This document shows positions 1 through 6,530 of a stretch of DNA of 11,186 bases, piece after piece (position 1 is the first letter of the stretch; every line of letters begins with the position of its first letter). The notes below the pieces were generated by a model. That model ran no database searches and was not told the DNA's origin. It saw only the letters and a program-made list of their open reading frames with translations. Both the position numbers and the translations under genes were made by a program. Origin of the DNA: an uncultured Collinsella sp. (GTDB taxonomy: Bacteria; Actinomycetota; Coriobacteriia; Coriobacteriales; Coriobacteriaceae); contig CABTAA010000033.1 of assembly GCA_902482615.1 (NCBI GenBank), forward strand, positions 1-11,186, given 5' to 3'.

Positions 1-261
1 GTCGATAACGGTGAGCTTGCCTTTGTGGCGCCAGCGGACGAGTGCCTGTGCGGCACGGCGACGCTCATTGAGCAGCTGGCCCAGACCAAGGGCATCCCGG
101 TCACGCGCGTAGATATTCCCGCACAGCTCAAGGGCGCCTTGTTCCTGGTGAGCGACGAGCACGGCGTGGTCCCTGCAACCGAGGCCGACGCCGCCGAGGC
201 CGACGCCGCCACGGTCGCCTTCTTCGCCGAAGGCTACGAAAAGCTCCGTGCCCGCCGCTAA
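1..261 (+). CDS. 3' fragment, possible class IV aminotransferase C-terminus
   Basis: The reading frame is open from the first base and stops at TAA 259-261, so at least 86 C-terminal residues are present and the true start lies outside the window. The segment fits the C-terminal template of PLP-dependent fold-type IV aminotransferases (PabC/BCAT/D-amino-acid type): a GELAFVAP strand, then a helix resembling the GITR...LLELA segment (CGTATLIEQLAQTKGIPVTRVDI), then a strand and turn like ADEVFLTNxxxGVxPV (ALFLVSDEHGVVPA), then a final amphipathic helix ending in arginines. This is pattern similarity only; no catalytic lysine is in the visible part. A perfect 15-bp tandem duplication (181-195 and 196-210) gives EADAAEADAA before the last helix. 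The coding call is firm, the family assignment weak. Confidence 0.55.
   Translation, partial: VDNGELAFVAPADECLCGTATLIEQLAQTKGIPVTRVDIPAQLKGALFLVSDEHGVVPATEADAAEADAATVAFFAEGYEKLRARR
181..210 (+). repeat. 15-bp perfect tandem duplication within the CDS
   Basis: The unit GAGGCCGACGCCGCC occurs twice back to back and encodes EADAA-EADAA in a linker before the last predicted helix. The length is a multiple of three, so the frame is kept. It looks like a recent slippage duplication in an Ala/Glu/Asp linker. Confidence 0.8.
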
Positions 262-275
262 ATGATGTTTCTGGG

Positions 276-305
276 ACGGGGATTAAAAACTCATTTAATT
301 CCCGT
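276..305. repeat. 12-bp inverted repeat, possible terminator of the upstream gene
   Basis: ACGGGGATTAAA (276-287) pairs with TTTAATTCCCGT (294-305) across a 6-nt loop; one pair is G-T. It starts 15 bases after the stop of the first gene. No T-run follows on the + strand, so it is not a textbook intrinsic terminator. It may be a weak terminator or a dispersed intergenic palindrome. Confidence 0.5.
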
Positions 306-383
306 GCTCGTCGCGAGCGAGGGGCAAGCCTCTGCCACTCGCGAACAGTTCTGTCACTTTGGTGCCGCGTGAGGCGCGTATCT

Positions 384-402
384 GCGGATCCGCGGTCATA
401 AT
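384..402 (+). promoter_or_regulatory. Candidate -10 box with adjoining palindrome upstream of the response regulator
   Basis: CATAAT (397-402) matches five of six positions of the -10 consensus and lies 33 bases before the response-regulator ATG. Directly upstream is a perfect 10-bp palindrome, GCGGATCCGC (384-393), which would sit in the promoter spacer and could be an operator. No good -35 box is seen at 17 bp, so a regulated promoter is possible. This is read from sequence only. Confidence 0.3.
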
Positions 403-434
403 GGGGCAAGACAACCAAGAGGGGGGCGGAATCC

Positions 435-1106
435 ATGGCGCTAATCTATATCGTTGAGGACGACGAGCCCATTCGTCGTGAGCTTATCGACATCCTTGCC
501 CGCGCCGGGTTTGAAATCGAGGCCTGCGAATCGTTTGAGCATGTCTCGCGCGATATTCTCGCCGCCGCGCCCGACCTGGTGCTGCTCGACCTCACGCTTC
601 CCGTCAAGGACGGCCAGCATATCTGCCACGAGGTTCGCCGCGAATCCGAGGTTCCCATCATCGTCCTCACGTCGCGCACGACCGAGATCGACGAGGTCAT
701 GGCCATGACGCTCGGCGCGGACGACTTTGTTCCCAAGCCCTACAGCGCGCGTGTGCTCGTAGCGCGCATCAATGCCTTGCTGCGTCGCACCGCGGCGGCG
801 GGCGAGCGCAGCACGCTTGTCCACAAGGGCCTGGAGCTCGATCTCGCTCGCTCCATGGTCACCAACATGCAGACCGGTACCAGTACCGAGCTCACCAAAA
901 ACGAACTGCGTATCCTCTCGCTGCTTCTGAGCCGCGCGGGCAAGATCGTTTCGCGCTCGGCCATCATGCAGGACCTGTGGGAGTCCGATGCCTTTGTGGA
1001 CGACAACACGCTCACCGTCAACATCAACCGTTTGCGCACCACGCTCGAAAAAATCGGCATCAAGGGGTATTTGACGACGCACCGCGGTCAGGGCTATTCG
1101 GTCTAG
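435..1106 (+). CDS. OmpR/PhoB-family response regulator
   Basis: A 223-residue DNA-binding response regulator. The N-terminal receiver domain (about 3-117) has the acidic pocket E8/D9, the phosphoacceptor D52 in LLDLTLP, T79 and the conserved K101 in the KPY motif. The C-terminal winged helix (about 128-223) carries the typical ELTKNELRILSLLL and NTLTVNINRLR segments and ends in the THRGQGYSV wing. The start is supported by a purine-rich AGAGGGGGGCGG stretch just before ATG 435. The partner kinase starts 9 bases after the stop, so the two form an operon. With that kinase type, the pair resembles BceRS/BraRS systems that sense bacitracin or other peptides, but no BceAB-like ABC transporter is in the window, so the target genes are unknown. 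RR family is certain; the BceR-like assignment rests mainly on the kinase. Confidence 0.93.
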   Translation: MALIYIVEDDEPIRRELIDILARAGFEIEACESFEHVSRDILAAAPDLVLLDLTLPVKDGQHICHEVRRESEVPIIVLTSRTTEIDEVMAMTLGADDFVPKPYSARVLVARINALLRRTAAAGERSTLVHKGLELDLARSMVTNMQTGTSTELTKNELRILSLLLSRAGKIVSRSAIMQDLWESDAFVDDNTLTVNINRLRTTLEKIGIKGYLTTHRGQGYSV

Positions 1107-1115
1107 GGGCCGGTC

Positions 1116-2159
1116 ATGTCGTTTGCCAAGTTTTTTAAAGATGCGTTGCTTCCCGTCGCCGTGTGGACGTGCGGCGTGCTGCTGAGCTGCTTTGTGCTGA
1201 CGGTCGCCGGCGCACCCGTTTCTATAGTGGTCGTGGCGGTCGGCGTGTCCTTTATCTTTGGTATGCTCGGCATCGTGATCGAGTACGCGCGCCGGCGTCG
1301 TTTTCTGCGCCAGCTGGAGCGTGCGGCCGAGGAGCTCGAGAGTCCCGCATGGGTGCAGGAGATGGTGCAATGCCCGACCTATGCCGAGGGCGAGCTCGAA
1401 TACGAGGTCTTGCGCCGGGTGGGCAAGGCCGCTTGCGACGAGGTTGCCGAAGGCAGGCGTCAGACCGATGACTATCGCGACTATATCGAGAGCTGGGTCC
1501 ACGAGGCCAAGCTGCCCCTGGCGGCGGCCCATCTGATTTTGGAAAACCTGGACGGTAGCGAAGACGACCTGTCGCGCGTGGATGACCTGGCACGCGAGCT
1601 TGCCCGCGTGGAGCGCTATATCGACCAAGCTCTGTACTATGCGCGCTCGGAAGTCGTGGAGCGCGACTACCTGATTCGCCGCTGGGATCTCAAGACCTTG
1701 GTGACGGGCGCGATTAAAGCCAACGCGCGCGAGCTCATCGCGGCGCACGTGGCTCCGGTGTGCGAGAACCTCGACTTTGAGGTCTTTACCGACGAGAAGT
1801 GGCTCGAGTTTATTCTGGGCCAGCTCATTCAGAACAGCATTAAATATGCGTGTGAGGACGGTGCGAAGATCACGTTTTCGGGCGCGTTGCTGGACGAGGG
1901 CCTGGCAAGCGAGCGCATCGAGCTTACCGTCGCCGACAATGGCTGCGGCGTGAGCGCGGCCGATCTGCCCCGTGTGTTCGAGAAGGGCTTTACCGGCGAC
2001 AACGGCCGCACCACCAAGCGCGCAACGGGCATCGGCCTCTACCTGGTGGCGCGTCTGTGCTCCAAGATGGGCATCGACGTCACCGCGGCATCCGAGCCCG
2101 GCGAAGGCTTCGTCGTAACATTCGTCTTCTCAACCAACAAGTTCCAATACTTTGAGTAG
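1116..2159 (+). CDS. Sensor histidine kinase, short N-terminal sensor (BceS-like intramembrane-sensing type)
   Basis: A 347-residue membrane kinase. Two hydrophobic helices (about residues 12-32 and 36-57) are joined by only a few residues, so there is almost no extracellular sensor domain. This is the layout of intramembrane-sensing kinases such as BceS. A linker leads to the H box HEAKLP with phospho-accepting H129. The ATPase domain shows the N box QLIQNSIKY (N240), G1 box DNGCGV (274-279), F box VFEKGFTG and G2 box ATGIGLYL (303-310). It would autophosphorylate and pass the phosphate to D52 of the upstream regulator. BceS-type kinases usually get their signal from a partner BceAB-type ABC transporter; none is encoded here. 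The gene ends close to a bidirectional terminator shared with the convergent usp gene. Confidence 0.92.
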   Translation: MSFAKFFKDALLPVAVWTCGVLLSCFVLTVAGAPVSIVVVAVGVSFIFGMLGIVIEYARRRRFLRQLERAAEELESPAWVQEMVQCPTYAEGELEYEVLRRVGKAACDEVAEGRRQTDDYRDYIESWVHEAKLPLAAAHLILENLDGSEDDLSRVDDLARELARVERYIDQALYYARSEVVERDYLIRRWDLKTLVTGAIKANARELIAAHVAPVCENLDFEVFTDEKWLEFILGQLIQNSIKYACEDGAKITFSGALLDEGLASERIELTVADNGCGVSAADLPRVFEKGFTGDNGRTTKRATGIGLYLVARLCSKMGIDVTAASEPGEGFVVTFVFSTNKFQYFE

Positions 2160-2183
2160 CCAGCCCGTCTTACGGTGCGGGCG

Positions 2184-2250
2184 GCTATGTTCCCGAACGT
2201 GAACTTAGCTAAGGCAATTGGCGCTATGTTCCCGAACGTGAATATAGCCG
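2184..2250. repeat. Two tandem hairpin-forming repeats, 39 bp apart
   Basis: The 20-mer GCTATGTTCCCGAACGTGAA occurs at 2184-2203 and again at 2223-2242. Each copy continues into a complementary arm (GAACTTAGC and GAATATAGC), so each unit can fold into a 9-bp stem with an 8-nt loop; unit 2 has one G-T pair and unit 1 has one T-T mismatch. Each also holds the smaller palindrome GTTC-CC-GAAC. They lie just after the kinase stop and before the terminator. They could be protein-binding sites, RNA processing signals or a dispersed repeat; the function is unknown. Confidence 0.7.
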
Positions 2251-2275
2251 CAAGGATTTAAATGAATCGCCCCAT

Positions 2276-2315
2276 AAAAAACGTGCCGCCCCAAACGGGG
2301 CGGCACGCCATCTTT
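2276..2315. terminator. Bidirectional intrinsic terminator between kinase (+) and usp (-)
   Basis: An 11-bp perfect GC-rich stem (CGTGCCGCCCC 2282-2292 with GGGGCGGCACG 2297-2307) closes an AAAC loop. On the - strand it is followed at once by six T (complement of A 2276-2281), a strong terminator for usp. On the + strand CCATCTTTTA follows, a weaker T-run for the kinase transcript. Confidence 0.88.
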
Positions 2316-2347
2316 TATCAGCCAACTCGTTGAAGTACGGTGACGAA

Positions 2348-2438
2348 GGCGCAAGGCCGGGAGGGGTTATCTAAGCCGACATCCCGCAGCCGCGAAGCGG
2401 CGAGGACGTCGGCGTGATAACCCCGCAGGCCCTGCGCC
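2348..2438. repeat. Long multi-stem inverted repeat in the usp 3' untranslated region
   Basis: Nested complementary blocks form one extended structure: GGCGCA (2348-2353) with TGCGCC (2433-2438); GGCC (2355-2358) with GGCC (2428-2431); GGGGTTATC (2363-2371) with GATAACCCC (2416-2424); GCCGACATCC (2375-2384) with GGACGTCGGC (2404-2413), one mismatch; and an apical GCCGC-GAA-GCGGC (2389-2401). It begins 14 bases after the usp stop on the - strand and precedes the terminator by about 40 bases. It could be a stable 3' UTR structure, a small RNA or a REP-like element. Confidence 0.65.
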
Positions 2439-2451
2439 GGCGGGAAGGAAC

Positions 2452-2889
2452 CTACTTCACGACCAGAATGTCGCAGTCCGTGTTGCGCAGCAGGAACGTC
2501 GAAATCGAACCCAGCAGCGCATACTTGATCGAGGACAGGCCGCGTGCGCCGCAGAGCACCAGGTCGGGCTTGACTACGTCGAGCATCTCGTCCTTGAGCG
2601 TCTCGCGAATACGGCCAGCACGAATCATGACCTCGACCTCGGGAATGTCAGGATTGGCCTTGGCCTCCTCGAGCTGCTTGGCAATGGAGTTCTTAAATGC
2701 CTCCTCTAGGCCGTTGACCAGATCGACCGGATAGGAACCGGCGCTCTCGAGTGCCGTGGAATCGATAACGTGGCCGATAATCAGCTTGGCGCCGTTGTTC
2801 GCGGCGACCTTGATGGCGCGTGCGAGCACAAAATCCTGCTGCTCAGTACCGTCGAGTGAAACAAATACCTTGGTGTAGCCCTCGTTCAT
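2452..2889 (-). CDS. Universal stress protein, UspA family
   Basis: A 145-residue single-domain Usp, the usual length for the family. It begins with the hydrophobic strand KVFVSLDGTEQ and ends with the nucleotide-binding signature G114-x2-G117-x9-G127-S128, followed by a terminal strand CDILVVK. That signature marks the ATP-binding subgroup of Usp proteins, which are cytoplasmic dimers linked to stress, starvation or energy sensing; the specific role here is unknown. The start ATG at 2889 has a strong Shine-Dalgarno AAGGAGGA 4 bases upstream. A GC-rich leader with a hairpin precedes it. The gene is monocistronic and convergent with the histidine kinase; its 3' UTR carries a long inverted repeat and the shared terminator. 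Confidence 0.9.
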   Translation of the reverse strand: MNEGYTKVFVSLDGTEQQDFVLARAIKVAANNGAKLIIGHVIDSTALESAGSYPVDLVNGLEEAFKNSIAKQLEEAKANPDIPEVEVMIRAGRIRETLKDEMLDVVKPDLVLCGARGLSSIKYALLGSISTFLLRNTDCDILVVK

Positions 2890-2908
2890 GGTTTCCTCCT
2901 TGGTCTAT

Positions 2909-2931
2909 CGCACGGGCGCGGGGCTCGTGCG
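2909..2931 (-). promoter_or_regulatory. Leader hairpin upstream of the usp ribosome binding site
   Basis: CGCACGGGC (2909-2917) pairs with GCTCGTGCG (2923-2931), one G-T pair, around a 5-nt loop. On the - strand it ends 8 bases before the Shine-Dalgarno of usp. It could affect leader stability or translation, but chance pairing in this very GC-rich leader is possible. Confidence 0.35.
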
Positions 2932-3070
2932 TCGGGCGGGCGCGGGCGCGTTGGCCGCCGGACACTTTATCTTGTTGCAGTTATACCCAAGGATTTCGGT
3001 TTGACCGCTCGCAATTCTGTGAACGGGCGAGTTTTTTGGTAAGGGTAGGCGCAGACGCGCCCGAACGGTT

Positions 3071-3076
3071 GATAAT
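3071..3076 (+). promoter_or_regulatory. Candidate -10 box for uppP
   Basis: GATAAT matches five of six -10 consensus positions and would give a leader of about 55 bases before the TTG start of uppP. No convincing -35 box stands at the right distance, so this is only a candidate. Confidence 0.28.
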
Positions 3077-3136
3077 GGGACATCGCCCGCACCGTCCGCA
3101 GAACAATATCGGCGGGTGTCTAACGAGGGGGTCCCT

Positions 3137-4117
3137 TTGGATATCATCGAGCTTCTAAAATCTGCCTTCATGGGCCTGGTCGAGGGCATCACCGAATGGC
3201 TGCCTGTTTCGTCGACCGGTCACATGATCTTGGTGGACGAGTTCGTCAAGATGAACGTGAGCGAGACGTTCTGGAATATGTTCCTGGTTGTGATTCAGCT
3301 CGGCGCCATTCTGGCCGTCTGTGTGCTGTTCTTCCATGAGCTCAACCCGTTCTCGCCCAGCAAGGGCAAGGAGGGCCGTCGCGACACGTGGGTGCTGTGG
3401 GGCAAGATCGTGCTCGGCTGCATTCCTGCGGCGGCGATCGGCCTGCCGCTCAACGACTGGATGGAGGAGCATTTCTACAATGCTCCCGTCGTGGCGCTGG
3501 CGCTCATTGTGTACGGCGTGCTGTTTATCGTGATCGAGAACTGGCGCGCGAGCAAGCGCGAGGAAATGGCCGTTGCCGGTTCGTTTGGTTCGCGTGCTGT
3601 GGTGTCGGGTGGACGTCCTGCTGGTGCGCACTTTGCGGCGCCCGCCGCGGCTACCGCTGAGGATGAGGACGATGACGAGGATCTGGACTTTGGTTCCATC
3701 ACCACGCTCGAGGATCTAAGCTGGAAGACTGCGCTGGGTATCGGCTGCTTCCAGGTGCTTTCGCTGATTCCGGGCACGTCGCGCTCCGGCTCCACCATCA
3801 TCGGTGGCTTGCTTTTGGGCTGCACGCGTTCGGTGGCGTCCAAGTTTACGTTCTTCCTGGCCATCCCTGTCATGTTTGGCGCGAGCGCGCTCAAGCTGGT
3901 CAAGTATTTCATCAAGGGCGGCACGTTCGGTGCGAACGAGGTCGCTATCTTGGGCGTGGGCTGCGTTGTGGCCTTTGTGGTTTCGCTCATCGCCATCAAG
4001 TGGCTCATGGGCTTCGTCCGCCGTCACGACTTCAAGTGCTTCGGTGTTTACCGCATCATCCTGGGCATCGTAGTGCTCGCATACTTCTTTGTCCTGGAGC
4101 CGATGCTCGGCCTCTAA
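3137..4117 (+). CDS. uppP: Undecaprenyl-diphosphate phosphatase (UppP/BacA)
   Basis: An integral membrane enzyme that dephosphorylates undecaprenyl pyrophosphate to recycle the lipid carrier of peptidoglycan and other envelope polymers; it also gives bacitracin tolerance. Both family motifs are present: EGITEWLPVSSTGH (16-29, with E16, E20 and H29) and PGTSRSG (212-218, R216). I chose TTG 3137 because AACGAGGGGG sits 5 bases upstream and the protein then begins MDIIELLKSAF like other UppP; GTG 3116, in frame, would add 7 residues but lacks a spaced ribosome site. The protein is 326 residues, about 50 longer than usual. The excess is a linker at about 139-190, Ala/Gly-rich and then very acidic (AEDEDDDEDLD), just before the segment leading to the second motif. 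Multiple hydrophobic helices fill the rest. A strong terminator follows. Confidence 0.95.
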   Translation: MDIIELLKSAFMGLVEGITEWLPVSSTGHMILVDEFVKMNVSETFWNMFLVVIQLGAILAVCVLFFHELNPFSPSKGKEGRRDTWVLWGKIVLGCIPAAAIGLPLNDWMEEHFYNAPVVALALIVYGVLFIVIENWRASKREEMAVAGSFGSRAVVSGGRPAGAHFAAPAAATAEDEDDDEDLDFGSITTLEDLSWKTALGIGCFQVLSLIPGTSRSGSTIIGGLLLGCTRSVASKFTFFLAIPVMFGASALKLVKYFIKGGTFGANEVAILGVGCVVAFVVSLIAIKWLMGFVRRHDFKCFGVYRIILGIVVLAYFFVLEPMLGL

Positions 4118-4161
4118 CTTAGTCGATGCTGCGCGGTGGCCAGAGCGACAACTTGTCATTC

Positions 4162-4204
4162 AAAGAGGGCGGCATGACCAGAAGGTCTATGCCGCCCTCT
4201 TTTC
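4162..4204 (+). terminator. Intrinsic terminator after uppP
   Basis: AAAGAGGGCGGCAT (4162-4175) pairs perfectly with ATGCCGCCCTCTTT (4189-4202); an inner GACC/GGTC stem extends it. The run CTCTTTTC ends the + strand side. The A-rich 5' flank means it could also act on the - strand. It isolates uppP from tgt. Confidence 0.88.
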
Positions 4205-4344
4205 ATGCCAATTTGTTCGCCCTGGCGACCGCTCGCTGGCGTTGCCAGAGCATCGGCGTTGCCTTGGCTGTTGGAAATGATCCCAATGACTATGACCCCT
4301 TTGCACCAGTTTCTGTCGAGTCGGTGCTTCTTGCGGGTTGCCCG

Positions 4345-4350
4345 TATAAT
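4345..4350 (+). promoter_or_regulatory. Candidate -10 box for tgt
   Basis: A perfect TATAAT lies 37 bases upstream of the tgt ATG, a distance that suits a short leader. The -35 position (around 4321-4327, TCGGTGC) is a poor match, so the promoter may need an activator or the -35 may be degenerate. No riboswitch-like fold was recognised between here and the start. Confidence 0.45.
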
Positions 4351-4387
4351 GGTTTGCGTATGAACCGCAACCAAGGAGTTCCAGTTT

Positions 4388-5527
4388 ATGGACCAGAACC
4401 TTTTTAAATTCGACCTGATCGCCGAGGACCCGACGACGCATGCGCGTGCCGGCGTACTGCACACCCCGCACGGTGACATCGAGACGCCGATCTTTATGCC
4501 CGTGGGCACCAAGGCAAACGTCAAGGGCATCCCCACCGAGACCGTCAAGCAGCTCGGTGCGCAGATCGTGCTCGCCAACACCTACCACCTGTCCATGCGT
4601 CCCGGCGAGGACACCATCGCCGAGCTAGGCGGACTGCATAAGTTTATGAACTGGCATGGCCCCATTCTTACCGACTCGGGCGGTTTCCAGGTCTTCAGCC
4701 ACAACGACGCCGTCAAGCTCACCGACGAGGGCGTGCGCTTTATCGTCAACGATTACGACGGTCGCCACGTGTTCTGGACGCCCGAGGACAACATGGAAAT
4801 CGCCATGAAGCTCGGTTCCGACATCTGCATGCAGCTCGACCAGTGCCCCGGCTATCCTGCCACGCGCGCCTACGTCGAGCGTGCCGTGGAGCTGTCGAGC
4901 ATGTGGGCCGAGCGCTGCTATAAGGCCCACACCCGCGATGACCAGGCGCTCTTTGGCATCGTTCAGGGCGGCATGCATCTGGACCTGCGCCTGCGATCGC
5001 TGCGCCACCTGGAGGAGTGCGGCGACTTCCCCGGCTACGGCATCGGCGGCTACTCGGTGGGCGAGGACCACGAGACCATGTTCGAGACGCTGGCGCCGCT
5101 GGCTTCCGAGTACATGCCTAAGCACAAGCCACGCTACCTGATGGGCGTCGGCAACCCTACCACGCTCGTGCGCGGCGTTGGCGTGGGCATCGACATGTTC
5201 GACTGCGTGCTGCCGACGCGCACCGGCCGCATGGGTACGGCGTTCTCCAGTGAGGGTCGCCTTAACTTCCGCAACGCGCGCTTTGCGCACGACGACGGCC
5301 CCATCGACCCCACCTGCACCTGCCCGGTGTGCACGGGCGGCTACAGCCGCGCGCTCATCCGCCACATGGTCACGCAGAAGGAGATGCTCGGCGGTATTCT
5401 GCTGTCGATGCACAATATCTACTACCTGCTCAACCTTATGCAGCGTGCCCGCCAGGCCATTATTGAGGGCCGCTACGGCGCGTTTGTGAGCGACTGGATG
5501 AACAGCCCTGCGGCGGTGGATTACTAA
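4388..5527 (+). CDS. tgt: tRNA-guanine(34) transglycosylase (queuine tRNA-ribosyltransferase)
   Basis: Bacterial Tgt exchanges guanine at the wobble position 34 of GUN-anticodon tRNAs (Asp, Asn, His, Tyr) for preQ1 in the queuosine pathway. The 379-residue length is typical. Visible motifs: TDSGGFQVFS with catalytic D96; the substrate-binding FGIVQGG (189-195) and GYGIGGYSVGE (217-226); GIDMFDCVLPTRTGRMGTAF (268-286 region), which carries the nucleophilic aspartate; and the zinc site C310-x-C312-x2-C315 with H342. ATG 4388 is preceded by AAGGAG (4373-4378). The gene appears monocistronic, between the uppP terminator and the LOG-family gene about 210 bases downstream. No other queuosine biosynthesis or preQ1 transport gene is in the window, so the cell may salvage or make preQ1 elsewhere. 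Confidence 0.97.
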   Translation: MDQNLFKFDLIAEDPTTHARAGVLHTPHGDIETPIFMPVGTKANVKGIPTETVKQLGAQIVLANTYHLSMRPGEDTIAELGGLHKFMNWHGPILTDSGGFQVFSHNDAVKLTDEGVRFIVNDYDGRHVFWTPEDNMEIAMKLGSDICMQLDQCPGYPATRAYVERAVELSSMWAERCYKAHTRDDQALFGIVQGGMHLDLRLRSLRHLEECGDFPGYGIGGYSVGEDHETMFETLAPLASEYMPKHKPRYLMGVGNPTTLVRGVGVGIDMFDCVLPTRTGRMGTAFSSEGRLNFRNARFAHDDGPIDPTCTCPVCTGGYSRALIRHMVTQKEMLGGILLSMHNIYYLLNLMQRARQAIIEGRYGAFVSDWMNSPAAVDY

Positions 5528-5675
5528 GAGCGGCGTGGGCGCTTGCAGAGCGCGGGCAACGGCAAGGGCGAGCGCCGGCCGGTCATCGCGTTCGCTAAGA
5601 CCGTCTGCGCGACCGCTGACCGATAGCTTGCAAGCACTTGATGCATCGTGGGTACCATACCGAATAGTTGATGTT

Positions 5676-5724
5676 CGGGCGGGTGTTTGGCGCATGGCGT
5701 CGACCCCGCCCGTTTTCTTTTTCT
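5676..5724 (+). terminator. Intrinsic terminator or attenuator directly before the LOG-family gene
   Basis: CGGGCGGG (5676-5683) pairs perfectly with CCCGCCCG (5705-5712), and TTTTCTTTTTC follows at once, a classic + strand terminator. It lies about 150 bases after tgt but only a few bases before the GATAGGAG ribosome site of the next gene. It may end tgt transcripts, or attenuate transcription of the downstream gene if that promoter lies upstream (a possible TTGCAA at 5628-5633). Confidence 0.75.
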
Positions 5725-5738
5725 CGATAGGAGTACCC

Positions 5739-6497
5739 ATGATTAAGAACGAGAATGTTGAGGGCGAGCCGGCCTACGACGAGACGTACCGCCGCGGCCC
5801 CGTGGTCATGCGCGGCCCCATGATTCCTAAGGACAATACGTACGCCAACCTGCTGGCGCCCGAGGAGTCGACCGACTGGCTGCATGCTGATCCGTGGCGT
5901 GTGCTGCGCATTCAGGCAGAGTTTGTCGACGGCTTTGGCGCGCTTGCCGAGCTCGGGCCCGCGGTGACCATCTTCGGCAGCGCCCGCACGCCCAAGACCG
6001 ATCCGCTCTACAAGGCGGCGCGTACCGTCGGGCGCAAGATTGCGCAACGTGGCGTGGCGGTCATCACCGGTGGCGGCCCCGGCATCATGGAAGCGGCTAA
6101 CAGAGGAGCGGCGAGTGTCAACGGCAAGTCAGTTGGCCTGGGCATTGAATTGCCACACGAGCATGGGCTCAATAAATACGTGAACCTCGGCATGGACTTC
6201 CGTTACTTCTTTGTGCGCAAGACCATGTTCGTCAAATACAGCTCGGGCGCCATCGTGTTTCCCGGTGGTTTTGGCACGCTTGACGAGATGTTCGAGGTAC
6301 TCACGCTGGTGCAGACGCACAAGGTCAAGCGCATGCCGCTTGTGCTGGTGGGTACCGAGTACTGGCAGGGCCTATTCGACTGGCTCAACGGCCCGGTGAT
6401 GGATGCCGGTATGATCAGCCCGCTCGATCCCGAGCTCGTACACATCACCGACGACCTCAACGAAGCCGTCGACATTGCCCTAAGTGGGCTGATGTAG
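5739..6497 (+). CDS. LOG-family protein (TIGR00730), nucleotide 5'-monophosphate phosphoribohydrolase-like
   Basis: A 252-residue Rossmann-fold protein of the LOG/lysine-decarboxylase-like family. Key motifs are FGSARTP (79-85), GGGPGIMEAANRGA (111-124) and the family signature PGGFGTLDE (175-183) followed by FEVLTLVQT; the R160-K161 pair before the signature is also typical. Characterised members release the base from nucleoside 5'-monophosphates (cytokinin-activating type) or act in nucleotide housekeeping; many are wrongly called lysine decarboxylase. The exact substrate cannot be read from sequence. A longer frame from GTG 5535 exists, but ATG 5739 with ATAGGAG 5 bases upstream is clearly preferable, because the extension would cross the terminator hairpin. 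An N-terminal extension of about 70 residues (charged, then DWLHADPWRVLRIQAEF) is shared by the longer subfamily. Confidence 0.9.
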   Translation: MIKNENVEGEPAYDETYRRGPVVMRGPMIPKDNTYANLLAPEESTDWLHADPWRVLRIQAEFVDGFGALAELGPAVTIFGSARTPKTDPLYKAARTVGRKIAQRGVAVITGGGPGIMEAANRGAASVNGKSVGLGIELPHEHGLNKYVNLGMDFRYFFVRKTMFVKYSSGAIVFPGGFGTLDEMFEVLTLVQTHKVKRMPLVLVGTEYWQGLFDWLNGPVMDAGMISPLDPELVHITDDLNEAVDIALSGLM

Positions 6498-6530
6498 GGC
6501 GAGCGTGCCTGTTGTTGTAGTAATGAGAAC

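Noticed and set aside
441..1748. 435-codon open frame on the - strand
   Set aside because: It lies antisense to the response regulator and kinase, whose motifs are complete. Long antisense frames are expected in GC-rich genes, and this one has no recognisable domain.
2184..2242. SOS (LexA-type) boxes in the tandem repeats
   Set aside because: The half-sites are in the order GTTC-N2-GAAC, the reverse of the GAAC-N4-GTTC arrangement of the Gram-positive SOS box, and the neighbours are not SOS genes.
2184..2250. CRISPR array
   Set aside because: Only two repeat units with a 19-bp gap, and no further units or cas genes in the window.
4321..4387. Possible preQ1 riboswitch upstream of tgt
   Set aside because: The leader is very short and lacks the stem plus A-rich tail pattern of preQ1 riboswitches; tgt is also not the usual target.
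5535..5738. N-terminal extension of the LOG-family protein from GTG 5535
   Set aside because: The extension crosses the terminator hairpin and is Arg/Ser/Ala-rich without family similarity; ATG 5739 has a good ribosome site.
4625..5740. 371-codon open frame on the - strand
   Set aside because: It is antisense to tgt and the following intergenic region, with His/Ala/Arg-rich composition typical of a shadow frame.
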